Positions 53,401 to 62,091 of a stretch of 64,000 nt of DNA are shown here, one piece after another (position 1 is the stretch's first letter; the number at the start of each line of letters is the position of its first letter). This stretch comes from Actinoplanes nipponensis (GTDB lineage: Bacteria; Actinomycetota; Actinomycetes; Mycobacteriales; Micromonosporaceae). The translations under genes were made by a program, and so were the position numbers. Under the pieces are notes generated by a model that had not been told where the DNA came from, searched no databases, and was given only the letters and a program-made list of their open reading frames with translations. The DNA lies in contig NZ_BOMQ01000030.1 of the NCBI RefSeq assembly GCF_016862275.1, forward strand, positions 108,859 through 172,858. The letters run 5' to 3'.

Positions 53401-54145
53401 GGGTCTCCCCCAGGTAGGCGGTGATCACTCGGGGGTCGGCGCGGACCTCGGCGTACCCGCCCTCGACCAGGACCGCGCCGCGCTGCAGCACGGTGACCCG
53501 GTCGGCGAGGTTGCGGACCACGCTCATGTTGTGCTCGACCAGCACGACGGTGCGCCCCGGGCGGACCCGGCGGATCAGCGCGATGGTGCGGTCGATGTCC
53601 TCGGCGCCCATGCCGGCGGTCGGCTCGTCCAGCAGCAGCACCCGCGGGTCCAGGGCCAGCGCCACGGCCAGCTCCAGGGCCCGCTTGCGGCCGTACGCCA
53701 AAGCGGCGGCGGGGACCTCGGCCGCGTCGGCGAGACCCACGTCGTCGAGCAGCTCCAGGGCCCGGTCCCGGAAGCGGTCGAGCCGGCCCTCCGAGCGCCA
53801 GAAGCGCCAGCCCAGCCCGGTCCGGGCCTGCAGCGCCAGCCCCACGTGCTCGCGCGCGCTGACCTGGGGGAACAGGGTGGTGATCTGGAACGAGCGGGCC
53901 ACGCCGAGGCGCGCCACCCGCTCGGGCGGCAGCCCGGTGACGTCGGCGCCGGCCAGGGTGATCCGCCCGGCGCTCGGCCGCAGGAAGCCGGTGAGCAGGT
54001 TGAACAGGGTGGACTTGCCGGCGCCGTTGGGCCCGACGAGGGCGTGCACGCTGTCCGCGGCGATGTCGAGGTCCACGCCGTGCACGGCGCGGAACCCGCG
54101 GAACTGCTTGCCCAGCCCGCGGGCCTGGAGGATCGGCGGGGGCAT
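53387..54145 (-). CDS. livG: LIV-type ABC transporter ATPase, LivG-like
   Basis: A 252-residue ATPase. Walker A GPNGAGKSTLFNLLTGFL; the LivG hallmark LGVARSFQITTLFPQVSARE; Walker B VLLLDEPTAGMGAEDIDRT; His-loop VLVEHNMSVV. The signature motif is diverged: AYGRKRALELAVALA instead of a canonical LSGGQ, as is common in LivG. AGAGGAGG precedes ATG 54145. First gene of an eight-gene operon, divergent from scoA. Confidence 0.93.
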   Translation of the reverse strand: MPPPILQARGLGKQFRGFRAVHGVDLDIAADSVHALVGPNGAGKSTLFNLLTGFLRPSAGRITLAGADVTGLPPERVARLGVARSFQITTLFPQVSAREHVGLALQARTGLGWRFWRSEGRLDRFRDRALELLDDVGLADAAEVPAAALAYGRKRALELAVALALDPRVLLLDEPTAGMGAEDIDRTIALIRRVRPGRTVVLVEHNMSVVRNLADRVTVLQRGAVLVEGGYAEVRADPRVITAYLGETHADR

Positions 54146-54210
54146 TCGACCTCCTCTGAGTGCGGGCGGCGGCGTCGGATCGGCAGCGCCCTGTGACGCG
54201 CAACACTATG

Positions 54211-54256
54211 GGCCGGATTCATGGCCAGCTATGTGGGTCGTGCCCATAATCCGGCC
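54211..54256. promoter_or_regulatory. Inverted repeats in the livG/scoA divergent region
   Basis: GGCCGGATT (54211-54219) and AATCCGGCC (54248-54256) are perfect 9-bp arms 28 bp apart. Between them, TGGG-N5-CCCA (54234-54246) adds a smaller repeat. The block lies 66 bp before livG and 136 bp before scoA, in the only gap of the hydroxybutyrate island. It is the best candidate for the PucR-type regulator site. Confidence 0.5.
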
Positions 54257-54391
54257 GCCCCCGATGGCGGTTCCCGCCATCCGCGGTCACCGGCCGTGCA
54301 CCGGCGGCACAGCGACGGGCCGGCGTTTGTAGGCGGCGCGCACATAGGTGGTGATCAACCGCGCGCTTACGGTGCCTCGCGAGGAGGAATC

Positions 54392-55147
54392 GTGGACAAG
54401 ACAGTCACCAGTGCCGCCCGGGCGGTCGCCGACGTGCCGTCCGGGGCGAGCCTGGCCGTGGGCGGGTTCGGGCTCTGCGGCGTACCGGCCGACCTGATCG
54501 AGGCCCTGCGGGCCGGGCCCGCCACGGACCTGCGCGTGGTCTCCAACAACTGCGGAGTCGACGACGCGGGCCTCGGGCGGCTGCTCGCGGCCGGCCGCAT
54601 CGCGCGGATGACCAGCTCGTACGTCGGGGAGAACCGGGAGTTCGCCCGCCGCTACCTGCACGGCGAGCTGGAGGTGGAGCTGGTCGCCCAGGGCACGCTG
54701 GCCGAGCGCCTGCGCGCCGGCGGCAGCGGCATCCCGGCCTTCTACACCCCGGCCGGCGCCGGCACCCCGCTGGCCGACGGCGGCCTGCCCTGGCGGTACC
54801 ACGCCGACGGCTCGGTGGCGCTGGGCTCCCCGGCCCGCGAGGTGCGCGAGTTCGGCGGCCGGCCGTACCTGCTGGAGGAGGCCATCGTCTGCGACTTCGC
54901 GCTGGTCCGGGCCGCGGTGGGCGACCGGCACGGCAACCTCGTCTTCCACGCCAGCGCCCGCAACTTCAACCCGCTGTGCGCGATGGCCGGGCGGATCACG
55001 GTGGCCGAGGTGGAGCGGCTGGCCGAGCCGGGCGAGCTGGACCCGGGGCGGATCGACCTGCCCGGCATCTTCGTGCAGCGGGTCGTCGCCGTGCGCGACC
55101 CGGCCGACAAGCGGATCGAGAAACTGACGACGACGGGAGCCCGGTGA
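54392..55147 (+). CDS. scoA: 3-oxoacid CoA-transferase subunit A
   Basis: A 251-residue alpha subunit of a succinyl-CoA:acetoacetate transferase. [17 protein letters not shown] is the conserved start of the fold; later [37 protein letters not shown] and [21 protein letters not shown] are family segments. With subunit B it moves CoA from succinyl-CoA to acetoacetate. GTG 54392 has GAGGAGG upstream; longer in-frame starts lead into the promoter region. Its TGA overlaps the ATG of scoB by 1 nt. Confidence 0.93.
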   Translation: MDKTVTSAARAVADVPSGASLAVGGFGLCGVPADLIEALRAGPATDLRVVSNNCGVDDAGLGRLLAAGRIARMTSSYVGENREFARRYLHGELEVELVAQGTLAERLRAGGSGIPAFYTPAGAGTPLADGGLPWRYHADGSVALGSPAREVREFGGRPYLLEEAIVCDFALVRAAVGDRHGNLVFHASARNFNPLCAMAGRITVAEVERLAEPGELDPGRIDLPGIFVQRVVAVRDPADKRIEKLTTTGAR

Positions 55148-55794
55148 TGGCGTGGACCCGGGACCAGATGGCCGGGCGGGCGGCCCGGGAGCTGACCGAC
55201 GGGCAGTACGTCAACCTCGGCATCGGGCTGCCGACGCTGGTGCCCGCGCACGTGCCGGCCGGGGTGCACGTGGTGCTGCACTCCGAGAACGGCATCCTCG
55301 GGACGGGGCCGTACCCGCGCCCGGGGCAGGCGGATCCCGACCTGATCAACGCGGGCAAGGAGACGGTCACCGTGCTGCCGGGCGCCGCGTACTTCGACTC
55401 GGCACTGTCCTTCGCGATGATCCGCGGCGGGCATCTGGACGTGGCGATCCTGGGCGGCATGCAGGTCTCGGCCGGCGGCGACCTGGCCAACTGGACGGTG
55501 CCCGGCAAGCTGGTCAAGGGCATGGGCGGCGCGATGGACCTGGTGCACGGCGCCGGGCGGATCATCGTGCTGATGGAGCACCGCACCCGCGACGGCGCCG
55601 CCCGGCTGGTGCGGCGGTGCACGCTGCCGCTCACCGGGCGCCGGGTCGTGCACCGCGTGATCACCGACCTGGCGGTGCTGGACGTGACGCCCGCGGGCTT
55701 CGCCCTGCGCGAGCTGGCCCCGGGCGTCACGGCGCGGCAGGTGCGCGCCGCCACGGACGCGCCCCTGCTGGTCGCTCAGCCGATGACCCAGTAG
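55147..55794 (+). CDS. scoB: 3-oxoacid CoA-transferase subunit B
   Basis: A 215-residue beta subunit. The catalytic Glu that forms the CoA thioester is Glu47 in [22 protein letters not shown] precedes it, and [18 protein letters not shown] follows. ATG 55147 shares one base with the scoA stop; a GTG three bases earlier is also possible. The 3' end overlaps the convergent PHB depolymerase gene by 19 bp. It completes the route from 3-hydroxybutyrate to acetoacetyl-CoA; thiolase is not in the window. Confidence 0.93.
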   Translation: MAWTRDQMAGRAARELTDGQYVNLGIGLPTLVPAHVPAGVHVVLHSENGILGTGPYPRPGQADPDLINAGKETVTVLPGAAYFDSALSFAMIRGGHLDVAILGGMQVSAGGDLANWTVPGKLVKGMGGAMDLVHGAGRIIVLMEHRTRDGAARLVRRCTLPLTGRRVVHRVITDLAVLDVTPAGFALRELAPGVTARQVRAATDAPLLVAQPMTQ

Positions 55795-56939
55795 GCCGGG
55801 GCGCTCTCGCACAGCGTGGTGGACGCGAAGACGTTGTAGAGGCCCATCCGCTGGCCCGAGCCCCGCGCGTAGGCGTAGCCGCCGGTGGTGTAGGCCCGGC
55901 CGGCCTGCACGTGCGCGTAGTTGGTCGCCGTCACGCAGGCCGGCGCCGGCGGCGGCGGCTCGCCCGGGCCGGCGTCCGCCCCGAGCCCGAAGAACACCGC
56001 GTCCCGGTACGCCGAGCAGATGGTGTCCAGGAAGTACGCCGCAGCCGTCCCGCACTGGTCCGCGGCCGTCCCGGGATCGACCGGCGTGCCGTGTCCCATG
56101 CCCGCCACCCGGTACAGCCGGACCTGGTCGGCGCCGTAGACCTCCAGGGTGGTCCCGGCCGGCAGGGCGCCGGTCGAGGTGGGCCGGTCGGCGACCCCGA
56201 GCACGTCGGTGAACTGATCACGCAGCTCCAGGCCGTTGGCGGGCACCACGGTGTAGTCGGCCTGGCCCTGCCAGATCGCCACCCGGGGCCGCGGCCCGCC
56301 GTAGCCGGGGTACGCGGCGCGCACGAGGTCGCCCCACTGCGCCGGGGTCCGGTCCGGCGGCGTGTGCTGGCAGGTGCCCGCCTGGCTCAGCGAGGTGGCG
56401 CAGCGGTACGGCAGCCCGGCCACCACCGAACCGGCGGCGAACACGTCCGGATAGGTGGCCAGCATGACGGCGCTCATCGCGCCGCCGGCGGACAGCCCGG
56501 AGACGAACACCCGGGCCGGATCCACGCCGTAGCCGGTCACGGCCCGGTCCACCATCTGCCGTACGGACAGCGCCTCGCCCTGGTCGCGGGTGGTGTCGCC
56601 GGGCTGGAACCAGGTGAAGCACGAGCTGGAGTTGTTGGCCGCCCGCTGCTCCGGCAGCACCAGCGCGAAGCGCCACCGGTCGGCGAACGTGCGCCAGCCG
56701 GAGTTGGCGAAGTAGCCGGCGGCGTTCTGGGTGCAGCCGTGCAGCAGCACGACGGCGGGCGACCCGGCGGGCAGGGCGTCCGGCCGGTAGAGGTACATGG
56801 CCAGGTTGCCGGGGTTGCTGCCGAACCCGGACACCTGCTCGAGGCCGGCGGCGAGCGCCGGCGCGGGCGCGGCCACCGCGGTGACGGCCCCCAGCAGGAC
56901 GGTGACGAGACTGCGGCCCAGCCGCCGGAAAGGACCCAT
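55776..56939 (-). CDS. Secreted poly(3-hydroxybutyrate) depolymerase
   Basis: A 387-residue exported esterase of the PHB depolymerase family. Signal peptide about 1-31 ([22 protein letters not shown]). Catalytic Ser150 in [10 protein letters not shown], Asp228 in [10 protein letters not shown] and His283 in GMGHGTPVD; oxyanion loop [10 protein letters not shown]. Residues 330-387 form a C-terminal domain ([35 protein letters not shown]) that resembles the short polymer-binding tail of actinomycete PHB depolymerases. GGAGG precedes ATG 56939. It releases hydroxybutyrate oligomers outside the cell for the neighbouring operon. Confidence 0.9.
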   Translation of the reverse strand: MGPFRRLGRSLVTVLLGAVTAVAAPAPALAAGLEQVSGFGSNPGNLAMYLYRPDALPAGSPAVVLLHGCTQNAAGYFANSGWRTFADRWRFALVLPEQRAANNSSSCFTWFQPGDTTRDQGEALSVRQMVDRAVTGYGVDPARVFVSGLSAGGAMSAVMLATYPDVFAAGSVVAGLPYRCATSLSQAGTCQHTPPDRTPAQWGDLVRAAYPGYGGPRPRVAIWQGQADYTVVPANGLELRDQFTDVLGVADRPTSTGALPAGTTLEVYGADQVRLYRVAGMGHGTPVDPGTAADQCGTAAAYFLDTICSAYRDAVFFGLGADAGPGEPPPPAPACVTATNYAHVQAGRAYTTGGYAYARGSGQRMGLYNVFASTTLCESAPAYWVIG

Positions 56940-57177
56940 CGGAGCCTCCACTCCTCGACGGTCATCGATGTCACGGACGTTACGGCCGGATGACGGACCG
57001 ATGACATGGCCACGGCCCACACCGTCTCCGCCGGGCCTGTGTGCCCCGTCCCCGGTCGCCCGCGAATCGACAGGACCGCGACAAACGGGTAGACCTCACG
57101 GGCCGGCTGGGCAATCATCGTCGCCGATACGTTGGCCGCGGCCGTCTCCGCAGGATCGCCGGAACGAAGGAGTGTCG

Positions 57178-59334
57178 ATGTTCGACAGATGGGGAAGGTT
57201 CGTCGTCCGGCGGGCCTGGTGGGTCATCGGCGGTTGGCTGGTGGGCGCCGCCCTGATCATCGGTCTGCTGCCCAGCCTCTCCGACATCACCAGCGGTGAC
57301 CAGGGCGGCTTCCTGCCTGACAGCTACGAGTCGGTGCAGGCGATCGACCTGGCCCGGACCGCGTTCCCGGAGCAGGCCACCTCCAGCGCCGTCGTGGTGG
57401 TGAAACGCTCCGACGGCGCCGCCCTCACGCCGGCCGATCAGGACCGGGTCGGCGCGCTGGCCACCGCGATCGCCGGCGCGCACATCCCCGGCACCGGTCA
57501 ACCGCTGACCGGCCCGCAGGCCGTCGCGCCCAACAAGCTGGTGCAGCTGATCTCCGTACCGGTCACCGCGCGCCCGACCGACGCCCAGGGCCAGATCGAC
57601 GCGGTGCAGAAGACCCGCGAGGCCATCCGGTCCAACCTGGCCGGCACCGCGCTGAGCGCGGGCGTCGCCGGGCAGGTGGCCCAGATCGTCGACAACAACG
57701 ACACCTTCACCACCGCGTTCGCGGTGGTCGGGGCGGCCACCCTCGCGCTGATCATCGTGCTGATCCTGATCATCTTCCGCAGTCCCATCGCCGCCCTGCT
57801 GCCCATCGTGGTCGTGGGCGGCGTCCTGCAGGTCTCGTCCAACCTGATCGCGGCGGCCGGCAAGCTGTTCGGCTTCAACGTCGACCAGAGCCTGCAGACG
57901 CTGCTGCTGATCGTGCTCTACGGCATCGGCACCGACTACATCCTCTTCCTGCTGTTCCGCTACCGGGAACGGCTGCGGGCCGGCGTGGACGCCAGGACCG
58001 CGATGGTGGACGCGGTGGCCCGGGTCGGCGAGGTGATCACCTCGGCCGCCGCCGCGGTCATCGTCGCCTTCCTGGTGCTGCTGCTGGCCACCTTCGGCGG
58101 GTTCGGGTCGCTCGGCCCGGCCCTGGCCATCGCGGTCTTCGTCATGCTGATCACCGGGCTCACCCTGGTCCCGGCCGTGGTCGGCCTCATCGGACCGGCG
58201 ACGTTCTGGCCGTCGAAGGCGTGGCGGCGCGAGCCCACGGGCACCGCGTTCGTCCGGATCGGCGCGGCGCTCGGCCGGCGTCCGGCGGTCGCGGCCGCCG
58301 CCTCCGGCCTGGTGCTGATCGCCCTGGCCAGCGGGACGCTGCTGTTCAAGGCCGACTACGACTTCGCGGCCGGCTTCCCGAGCACCACCGAGTCGGCGAA
58401 GGCGGCGGCCGACCTGCAGCGCGGGTTCCCGCAGGGCGCCCTCGACCCCACCGAGGCGTACCTGACCACCCGGGACGGCGGCGCGCTGACGGCCGCCCAG
58501 CTGGACCAGTTCGCCGCGGCCGCCGCCCGGGTGTCGGGCGTCGGCGGCGTGCAGCCCCCGGTCAAGGCGACCGCCGGCACGGTGGCCCGCTACTCCCTGC
58601 TGCTGACCGTCAGCCCCGCGTCCAACGAAGCGATCACCCTGCTGCACGACCACCTGCGCGACGATCTGCACGCCGCCGCCCCGCCCGGCACCAAGGTGCT
58701 GGTCGGGGGCAGCACGGCGATCTATGCGGACATCAACTCCGCCAACACCCGCGACCTCTCGGTGATCCTGCCGGTCGCGGCCCTGCTCATCGCCATCATC
58801 CTGGCCCTGCTGCTGCGCAGCGTCGTCGCGCCGCTCTACCTGGTCCTGGCCGTGCTGCTCAACTTCGCCGCCACGCTGGGCGCCGCGATCTACCTGTTCC
58901 AGGGCGCGGCCGGCAAGCCCGGGGTGACGTTCCAGTTGCCGATCATCCTGTACCTGTTCGTCCTGGCGATCGGCACCGACTACAACATCCTGATGATCGC
59001 CCGGCTGCGCGAGGAGGCCCGGGCCGGCAACGAGCCCCGGGCCGCCGCGGCGCTCGGCGTGCAGCACGCCGGCCCGTCCGTGGCCGCGGCCGGGCTGATC
59101 CTCGCCGGCACCTTCGCGGTGCTGACGCTGGCCCCGGTGTCGTTCCTGCAGCAGATCGGGTTCTCCGTGGCGACCGGCATCCTGCTGTCGGCGTTCGTCA
59201 TGTCGATGTTCCTCGTGCCGTCCCTCACCGCGCTGCTCGGGCACGCCGCCTGGTGGCCCGGGCACGGCGACGTCAAGCGGGGCGGCCCCGAGCCGGCGCC
59301 GGTGGAGCACCCGGTGCCGGTCGAATCCAACTGA
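57178..59334 (+). CDS. MMPL/RND-family membrane exporter
   Basis: A 718-residue RND-type transporter with the usual 1+5+1+5 membrane helix pattern. The first half has RRAWWVIGGWLVGAALIIGL, a large extracytoplasmic domain (about 40-185) and LYGIGTDYILFLLFRYRERLRAG; the second half repeats this with VLAIGTDYNILMIARLREEARAG. The two GTDY motifs are MMPL hallmarks for proton coupling. Such proteins export lipids or drugs. GAAGGAG precedes ATG 57178. The partner gene, if any, is not adjacent. It is divergent from the PHB depolymerase; 238 bp between them show no clear operator. Confidence 0.92.
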   Translation: MFDRWGRFVVRRAWWVIGGWLVGAALIIGLLPSLSDITSGDQGGFLPDSYESVQAIDLARTAFPEQATSSAVVVVKRSDGAALTPADQDRVGALATAIAGAHIPGTGQPLTGPQAVAPNKLVQLISVPVTARPTDAQGQIDAVQKTREAIRSNLAGTALSAGVAGQVAQIVDNNDTFTTAFAVVGAATLALIIVLILIIFRSPIAALLPIVVVGGVLQVSSNLIAAAGKLFGFNVDQSLQTLLLIVLYGIGTDYILFLLFRYRERLRAGVDARTAMVDAVARVGEVITSAAAAVIVAFLVLLLATFGGFGSLGPALAIAVFVMLITGLTLVPAVVGLIGPATFWPSKAWRREPTGTAFVRIGAALGRRPAVAAAASGLVLIALASGTLLFKADYDFAAGFPSTTESAKAAADLQRGFPQGALDPTEAYLTTRDGGALTAAQLDQFAAAAARVSGVGGVQPPVKATAGTVARYSLLLTVSPASNEAITLLHDHLRDDLHAAAPPGTKVLVGGSTAIYADINSANTRDLSVILPVAALLIAIILALLLRSVVAPLYLVLAVLLNFAATLGAAIYLFQGAAGKPGVTFQLPIILYLFVLAIGTDYNILMIARLREEARAGNEPRAAAALGVQHAGPSVAAAGLILAGTFAVLTLAPVSFLQQIGFSVATGILLSAFVMSMFLVPSLTALLGHAAWWPGHGDVKRGGPEPAPVEHPVPVESN

Positions 59335-59345
59335 TCCGGCGGCGG

Positions 59346-59374
59346 GCGGGGCCGGGATGTGTGACCGGCCCCGC
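59346..59374. terminator. Strong hairpin after the MMPL gene
   Basis: GCGGGGCCGG-N9-CCGGCCCCGC, a perfect 10-bp GC stem with a 9-nt loop, 12 bp after the MMPL stop and 73 bp before ltrA. Typical actinomycete terminator without a U-tract. Confidence 0.75.
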
Positions 59375-59446
59375 TCGCGGGCATGACGGCGCCCCGCCGG
59401 GGGTACTGGCAGCGCACCGCCAGGACCGGCCGACGTTGGAGGCACC

Positions 59447-60682
59447 ATGACCCGAGCGGACGACCGGCTCGACGGCGATCAGCGCCGCCACCTCGACGAG
59501 GAGGAGGCCGAGCAGCTCGAGGCGGTGCGCCCGCCCGACCTCAACCAGGAGTCGAACCGCTCGGCGACCCGCCTGGAGCTGTTCTTCGACCTGGCCTTCG
59601 TGCTGTTCGTGGCGCGCTGCGCCGACGTGCTGGCCAAGGACGAGACCTGGCACGGCGCCATGGTGTTCGCCGCCGTCCTGACCGTCGGCTGGTGGGCGTG
59701 GGCCAGCGCCACCCTGTACGCCAACCGGTTCGACACCGACGACGCGGTGTTCCGCCTGCTCACGCTGACCGCCATGGCCGGGGTGGTGGCGATGGCGGCC
59801 GCGGTGGACAAGATCGACGGCGCCTCCGCGCCCTGGTTCGTGGTGGGCTACGTCATCATCCGGTTCGCCCTGATGGCCGGCTACGTACGCGCCTGGCGGC
59901 ACGTGCCGAAGGCCCGTTCGACCGCCCGGCTGTACCTGATCGGGCACGGGCTCGGCGCGGCGATCTGGCTGGTCTCGCTGGCGGTGCCCGAGCCGGCGCG
60001 TTACGTGCTCTGGGGCGTCGGCGTCCTCGCGGACCTGGCCTGGCCCACCGCGGCGGCCCGGCTCAAGGACGCCGTCCCGCTGCACCTGGAGCACCTGCCG
60101 GAACGCTTCGGACTGTTCATCATCCTGGTGCTGGGCGAGTCGGTCGCGGCGGTCGTGACCGGCCTGCACGACGGCGGGTGGAAGCCCACCGTGGCGCTGA
60201 CAGCCGGCTTCGCGTTCGTGGTGGCGGCGGCGCTGTGGTGGATCTACTTCGACCTGTCGGGCGGCGCGGCGAAACGGCGGCTGGCCGCGGAGGGCGACAA
60301 CGTCACCAAGCACGGCGTGCACGACTTCTACGTCTACATCCACCTGCCGCTGGCGGTCTCGCTGGCGGCCGTCGCGGTGGGGCTGGAGCACGCGGTCATG
60401 CACGGCGCCGACGACCACCTCACCGCCGGGACCCGGTGGGTGCTCGGCATCGCCACCGCCGGCTACCTGCTCGCCGCCGCGATCATGCAGGCCCAGCTCG
60501 GCGAACGGGTCCGCGGGGCGGTGCTCTGGCCCGGCGCGGGCGTACCGCTGGTGCTGGTGGTCGTCCTGCTGGACCTCTCCCCCGTCGCGACCGTGGGCCT
60601 GCTCGCGGTCCTGGCCGTCGCCGGGGTGCTCACCGGCTACCAGCTGCACCGCTACGGCGAGGTGCGGACCGCCAAGGTGTGA
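59447..60682 (+). CDS. ltrA: Low-temperature-requirement A family membrane protein
   Basis: A 411-residue membrane protein with about eleven hydrophobic segments. The LtrA hallmark is near the start: RLELFFDLAFVLFVARCAD; the C-terminal half has ERFGLFIILVLGESVAAVV, the second family signature, and HDFYVYIHLPLAVSLAAVAVG. An acidic N-terminal tail (about 45 residues) is cytoplasmic. The biochemical role of LtrA proteins is not established. Monocistronic between two GC hairpin/gap regions. Confidence 0.9.
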   Translation: MTRADDRLDGDQRRHLDEEEAEQLEAVRPPDLNQESNRSATRLELFFDLAFVLFVARCADVLAKDETWHGAMVFAAVLTVGWWAWASATLYANRFDTDDAVFRLLTLTAMAGVVAMAAAVDKIDGASAPWFVVGYVIIRFALMAGYVRAWRHVPKARSTARLYLIGHGLGAAIWLVSLAVPEPARYVLWGVGVLADLAWPTAAARLKDAVPLHLEHLPERFGLFIILVLGESVAAVVTGLHDGGWKPTVALTAGFAFVVAAALWWIYFDLSGGAAKRRLAAEGDNVTKHGVHDFYVYIHLPLAVSLAAVAVGLEHAVMHGADDHLTAGTRWVLGIATAGYLLAAAIMQAQLGERVRGAVLWPGAGVPLVLVVVLLDLSPVATVGLLAVLAVAGVLTGYQLHRYGEVRTAKV

Positions 60683-60714
60683 ACAACCGCTGCCCCGCGG
60701 CCTAGAGTGGCGGT

Positions 60715-61713
60715 GTGCTGGGCGATGGTGGACGGTCGATCGTCGTCGCGCCGATGGCCGGCGGGGTGAGCACGACCGCACTGGTGCGCGCCGCCGCCGA
60801 GGCCGGCGCGGCGGCGTTCCTGCCCGCCGGCTACCGGACGCCGGCGGCCGTCGAGGCCGACCTGCGCGAGCTGCGGGGCACGGGCCGGCCGTACGGCCTC
60901 AACATCTTCGTCCCGCCGCGGTCGGCGCCCGACCGGGCCGCGGTCGAGGCCTACCGCGCCCGCCTGGCGCCCGAAGCCCACCGCTACGGCGTCGAGCTGC
61001 CGGCCCCGCGCCTGCACGACGACGACCACTTCGCGGCCAAGATCGAGCTGGCCCGGGCCGCCGTGCCCGCGTGGGTGAGCTTCACGTTCGGCATCCCGGA
61101 CGCGGGCGTCGTCCGGGCGCTGCGCCGGGCCGGGTCCACGGTGCTGGTGACCGTGACGGACGCCGACGAGGCCGCACAGGCCGTGGCGGCGGGCGCCGAC
61201 GCGCTCGTGGCCCAGGGCGGCAGCGCCGGCGGGCACTCCGCCACCACCCGCCCCGGCGACTACACCGGTGACCGCGGCACGGCGGACGTGGTGCGCGAGG
61301 TGCGGGCGGCGGTGTCCGTGCCGGTGGTGGCGGCGGGTGGGGTGGGTGACGCGGCGGACGTCGCGGGCCTGCTGGCCGCCGGCGCGACGGCGGTGCAGGT
61401 GGGCACGATGTTCCTGCCCGCGGCCGAGGCGGGCACGAAGGAGGCGCATCGCGCGGCGCTGGGTGGCGCGGGGGCCACGGTGGTCACCCGGGCGTTCACC
61501 GGACAGCCGGCCCGGGGGCTGCGGAACCGGTTCACGGACACGTACTCCGCGTACGCGCCTGTCGCCTATCCGGCCGTGCACCATCTGACCGCGCCCATCC
61601 GGGCCGCCGCGGCGCGGGCCGGCGACGCCGGTGCGCTCAACCTGTGGGCGGGCACGGCGTTCGCCCGGGCCCGGCCGGGCACCTGCCGCGAGATCCTGGA
61701 CCGGCTGAGCTGA
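60715..61713 (+). CDS. Nitronate monooxygenase-like FMN protein
   Basis: A 332-residue TIM-barrel flavoprotein of the nitronate monooxygenase (2-nitropropane dioxygenase) family. IVVAPMAGGVSTTALVRAAAEAG opens the barrel; AGADALVAQGGSAGGHS gives the FMN-phosphate and catalytic His region; VPVVAAGGVGDAADVAGLLAAGATAVQVGTMFL is the standard FMN loop. It oxidises nitronates such as propionate-3-nitronate, or acts on an unknown substrate. The GTG start gives the usual family length. 32 bp after ltrA. Confidence 0.9.
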   Translation: MLGDGGRSIVVAPMAGGVSTTALVRAAAEAGAAAFLPAGYRTPAAVEADLRELRGTGRPYGLNIFVPPRSAPDRAAVEAYRARLAPEAHRYGVELPAPRLHDDDHFAAKIELARAAVPAWVSFTFGIPDAGVVRALRRAGSTVLVTVTDADEAAQAVAAGADALVAQGGSAGGHSATTRPGDYTGDRGTADVVREVRAAVSVPVVAAGGVGDAADVAGLLAAGATAVQVGTMFLPAAEAGTKEAHRAALGGAGATVVTRAFTGQPARGLRNRFTDTYSAYAPVAYPAVHHLTAPIRAAAARAGDAGALNLWAGTAFARARPGTCREILDRLS

Positions 61714-62091
61714 GCCGTTCGCCGGTCATTCCCGAGCCGCGAACGACATTGTCAGGAAACGCACAGCAGTCCTGGAACCGACAGTTAGACGAGGTTCTAG
61801 GAATCGCATTGCGCAGGCCCGATGAATCACCTCCACCGGCATTCCGCGTCCCGAACGCCCCTTTTCCGGGGCTTTCGTGATCACGCAAGGTGGCCGCTGC
61901 ACCACTTTCCCGGTGGCTGCCCCCCACGCATCTCGGTATCGTTCCGGCAGGACATCCGCTTCCGAGCCGCCATCGCCACGGGCGCGGCAGCGATCTTCGC
62001 GCGGAGAGCCGTCCCGTTCGCCGGCCGCGCCGAAAGGCGACCCGGAAATGGCGGGAAAGACGTTTCTGCAAAACACGGGGGATACACCATC
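61714..62091. other. Intergenic region upstream of the HTH-NTPase regulator
   Basis: 378 bp without a supported gene. 61740-61830 is AT-richer and probably holds the promoter of the next gene. CCCC-TTTTCC-GGGG at about 61859-61872 is a weak hairpin. An open frame continues upstream from 62092 to 61822, but its residues (His/Arg/Phe-rich) do not look like a protein. Confidence 0.5.

Noticed and set aside
56961..57005. GTCATCG/CGATGAC inverted repeat between PHB depolymerase and MMPL genes
   Set aside because: 7-bp arms 31 bp apart are expected by chance at this search depth.
61822..62091. 90-codon N-terminal extension of the HTH-NTPase gene
   Set aside because: His/Arg/Phe-rich residues unlike the family, in an AT-richer stretch; ATG 62092 begins at the HTH domain.
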